This document shows, in pieces, positions 62,356-64,000 of a stretch of 64,000 nucleotides of DNA. Every line of letters starts with the position of its first letter. Positions within the stretch are counted from its first letter, which is position 1. A model generated the notes under the pieces. It saw nothing but the letters and a program-made list of their open reading frames with translations. It made no database searches and was not told the origin of the DNA. This stretch comes from Methylorubrum rhodesianum. GTDB lineage: Bacteria; Pseudomonadota; Alphaproteobacteria; Rhizobiales; Beijerinckiaceae. The translations under genes were made by a program, and so were the position numbers. The DNA lies in NCBI RefSeq assembly GCF_014199985.1, contig NZ_JACHOS010000016.1, positions 62,001-126,000 of the forward strand, written 5' to 3'.

Positions 62356-64000
62356 CACGCGGCCTGCCTCTCGGAACGGGTGGCGCCGAGGGCGATGCGC
62401 CGGTCGGCCATCGCCACCAGGGCGGGATCGTGGGTCGCGACCACGATGAGGCGGGTGCGGGCGGCCCAGGCCAGGGCGTGGCGCACCCGGGCGGCGTTCG
62501 CGGGATCGAGCTTGGCGGTGGGCTCGTCGCAGAAGGCGATGCACGGCCGCAGCAGCAGGCGCGCGACGGCGACGCGGACCCGCTGACCGCCGGAGAGGTT
62601 TTCGGCGCCCGCCCGCACGGGGGCGTCGAGGCCGCCGGGCCAGTGCGGATCATCGCTCAGGCCGAGGGTCGCGGCGGCGGCCGCCACGGCCTCCGGCGTC
62701 GCAGGCGCGCCGTCCGCGATCGCCGCGCCGAGCGTGCCGGCCGGGATCGGCGTGTCGAGGGAGACCCAGGTCGCCGGCAGACCCTGTCCGGGCCGGCGGA
62801 CGGCGCCGGCGAGCGGTGCCTCAACGCCGGCCAGAACCCGCAGCAGCGTCGACTTGCCGGCCCCGCTCGGCCCGGTCAGCGCGACGAGGCCGGTCTCCGG
62901 CAGATCGAAATCGGCGACGGGGCCGGCATGGGGCAGGACGAGGCCGCGGGCGCCCGGCGCCGCCGGAACCACGCCGCGTTCCGGTGTCTCCCGCGCCGCG
63001 TCCTCCGCGAAGGCCCAGGCGAGCGCCTCGGCGGCGGCCTCGCCCTCCGCCTTGGCGTGGTAGAGTTCGGCGTAGCGACGGAACGGCAGGAAATATTCGG
63101 GGGCGAGCAGCAGGATCAGCAGGCTCTGCCACAGCGCCAGATGCGCAAAACCCGGCACCTCGGCGAGGCCGAGATGGCCGAGCCCGAGGAACACCGCCAG
63201 GATCGCGATGGCGAGCGAGGCGAAGAAGTCGAGCACGCCCGCGTTCAGAAAGGCCACCGCCAGCACGCCCATGGTTCCGTCGGCGTAGGCCTTGAGCCGC
63301 CGGTCGAGCTTGGCCGTCTCGCGCGGCAGGCCGTGGGCGGCCAGAATCGTCGGCAGCGCCCGCACACGGTCGGCAAACTGAGTCGCGAGCCGTCCGAGCG
63401 CCGCCTCCTGCGCCGCGGCCCGATCACGGATCATGCCGCCGACGAGGGCGAAGAACACGATCATCACCGGTGTGGCGAGGAGCAGCGCCAGGGCCGCCTG
63501 CCAGGACACCAGGGCGACCGCACCCGCGGTCAGCACCGGCCCGAGTCCCATCATCCGCCGCGCGGCGGCGTGGCCGACGACGAGCCGGGCAAGCGCGCCG
63601 GGATGCCGTTGCAGGCCGGCGATCACCGCGCCGCGCGGCAGGTCGGCGGCGGCGCGGGCCGGCATGCCCGCGAGCCGCGCCTCGGCGGCATCGAGCAGCG
63701 CGGCGGCGACCTCCGCCTCCAGGGCGGCGCTGCGCGCCTCGATCAGGCTCCCGAGCCCGGCGCCCGCGAGCAGGCAGGCCCCGGCGAGGCCGAGCGCGAT
63801 CCCGTCGAGCCCTCCCGTCTCGATCAGCGCGCCCGCGAGCCGCGCCAGCGCCACGGCGAGCCCGAGCGTCGCGGCGCAACGGAGCGCCTGGAGGACGTGC
63901 AGACGCGACAGGCCGGCCCGCGCCGCCCCGCGGGCGAGGGTGAGCGCCGCGGGCGCGAGGGTGGCGCGGCGGGATCGGGCGCGGGGGGATCGTCGGGTCA
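62355..64000 (-). CDS. cydD: ABC exporter CydD, N-terminus at or beyond the window edge
   Basis: The frame stays open to the window end. The first complete codons read TRRSPRARSRRATLAPAALT, and the base pair just before them could complete an xTG start exactly at the edge. Membrane segments lie in the first 290 codons. The ATPase has Walker A LTGPSGAGKSTLLRVLAG, signature NLSGGQRVRVAVARLLL and Walker B CIAFCDEPTAKLDPANAARV. CydD works as a heterodimer with CydC, whose gene overlaps the stop. An internal GTG at 63854 would omit conserved-looking sequence and is less likely. Confidence 0.85.
   Translation of the reverse strand, partial: TRRSPRARSRRATLAPAALTLARGAARAGLSRLHVLQALRCAATLGLAVALARLAGALIETGGLDGIALGLAGACLLAGAGLGSLIEARSAALEAEVAAALLDAAEARLAGMPARAAADLPRGAVIAGLQRHPGALARLVVGHAAARRMMGLGPVLTAGAVALVSWQAALALLLATPVMIVFFALVGGMIRDRAAAQEAALGRLATQFADRVRALPTILAAHGLPRETAKLDRRLKAYADGTMGVLAVAFLNAGVLDFFASLAIAILAVFLGLGHLGLAEVPGFAHLALWQSLLILLLAPEYFLPFRRYAELYHAKAEGEAAAEALAWAFAEDAARETPERGVVPAAPGARGLVLPHAGPVADFDLPETGLVALTGPSGAGKSTLLRVLAGVEAPLAGAVRRPGQGLPATWVSLDTPIPAGTLGAAIADGAPATPEAVAAAAATLGLSDDPHWPGGLDAPVRAGAENLSGGQRVRVAVARLLLRPCIAFCDEPTAKLDPANAARVRHALAWAARTRLIVVATHDPALVAMADRRIALGATRSERQAA

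Overview
The window is GC-rich DNA from what looks like an alphaproteobacterium, most likely a Methylobacterium-type member of the Hyphomicrobiales. That placement is inference. It rests on overall gene style, three Gly/Tyr-rich GCG...CRP-type secreted proteins, an alphaproteobacterial FnrL/FnrN-like regulator and a HWE-family sensor kinase. No rRNA, tRNA, CRISPR array, phage or insertion sequence was recognised.

Layout. 1-2.4 kb (minus): end of an exopolysaccharide-type operon, with an HlyD-like adaptor and a six-hairpin glycosidase-like protein cut by the window edge. 3.2-10.7 kb: scattered single genes (Tat-exported alpha/beta hydrolase, membrane metallophosphoesterase, Gly/Tyr-rich secreted protein, orphan TAXI binding protein, Cys-rich periplasmic protein, SulP transporter) and a frameshifted low-affinity iron permease pseudogene. 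10.7-38.2 kb: a metabolic island with an AraC regulator, D-lactate dehydrogenase, two GH65 phosphorylase-like enzymes, beta-phosphoglucomutase, phosphoketolase, an AspT-type exchanger, an RND efflux pair followed by PPK2, an enoyl-reductase-like SDR and a phosphotransacetylase, with several small secreted proteins. 38.5-42.3 kb: MarR plus an AaeXAB-like FUSC efflux operon. 42.3-45.7 kb (minus): M20 amidohydrolase, TRIC/YadS channel, and an L,D-transpeptidase whose long leader carries a tandem glycine riboswitch. 45.9-51.2 kb: CheB-like methylesterase, a CheB-CheR-PAS-HWE kinase and a receiver protein. 52.2-57.6 kb: TetR with a divergent RND efflux pair. 57.6-64 kb: a NikR-like protein lacking the nickel ligands, a UspA plus cytochrome c pair, an Fnr regulator and cydDC.

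The most interesting signal is a 16-bp directional intergenic element, GTCCY-N4-GATCAAG. There are seven exact copies and two degenerate ones between 10.7 and 38.2 kb, each pointing at the nearest downstream gene. These genes include ldh, phosphoketolase, phosphotransacetylase, an RND adaptor and several small exported proteins. Three copies carry TACCGTTC exactly 20 nt downstream, and a fourth carries a close variant. If that is the -10 region, the element is centred near -41, the class II position of a CRP/FNR-type activator. The genes it marks form a path from disaccharide phosphorolysis through phosphoketolase to acetyl-phosphate and acetyl-CoA, plus D-lactate. This suggests a coordinated energy-limitation or low-oxygen programme. 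A second strong oddity is the tandem glycine riboswitch in front of an L,D-transpeptidase rather than a glycine-cleavage gene.
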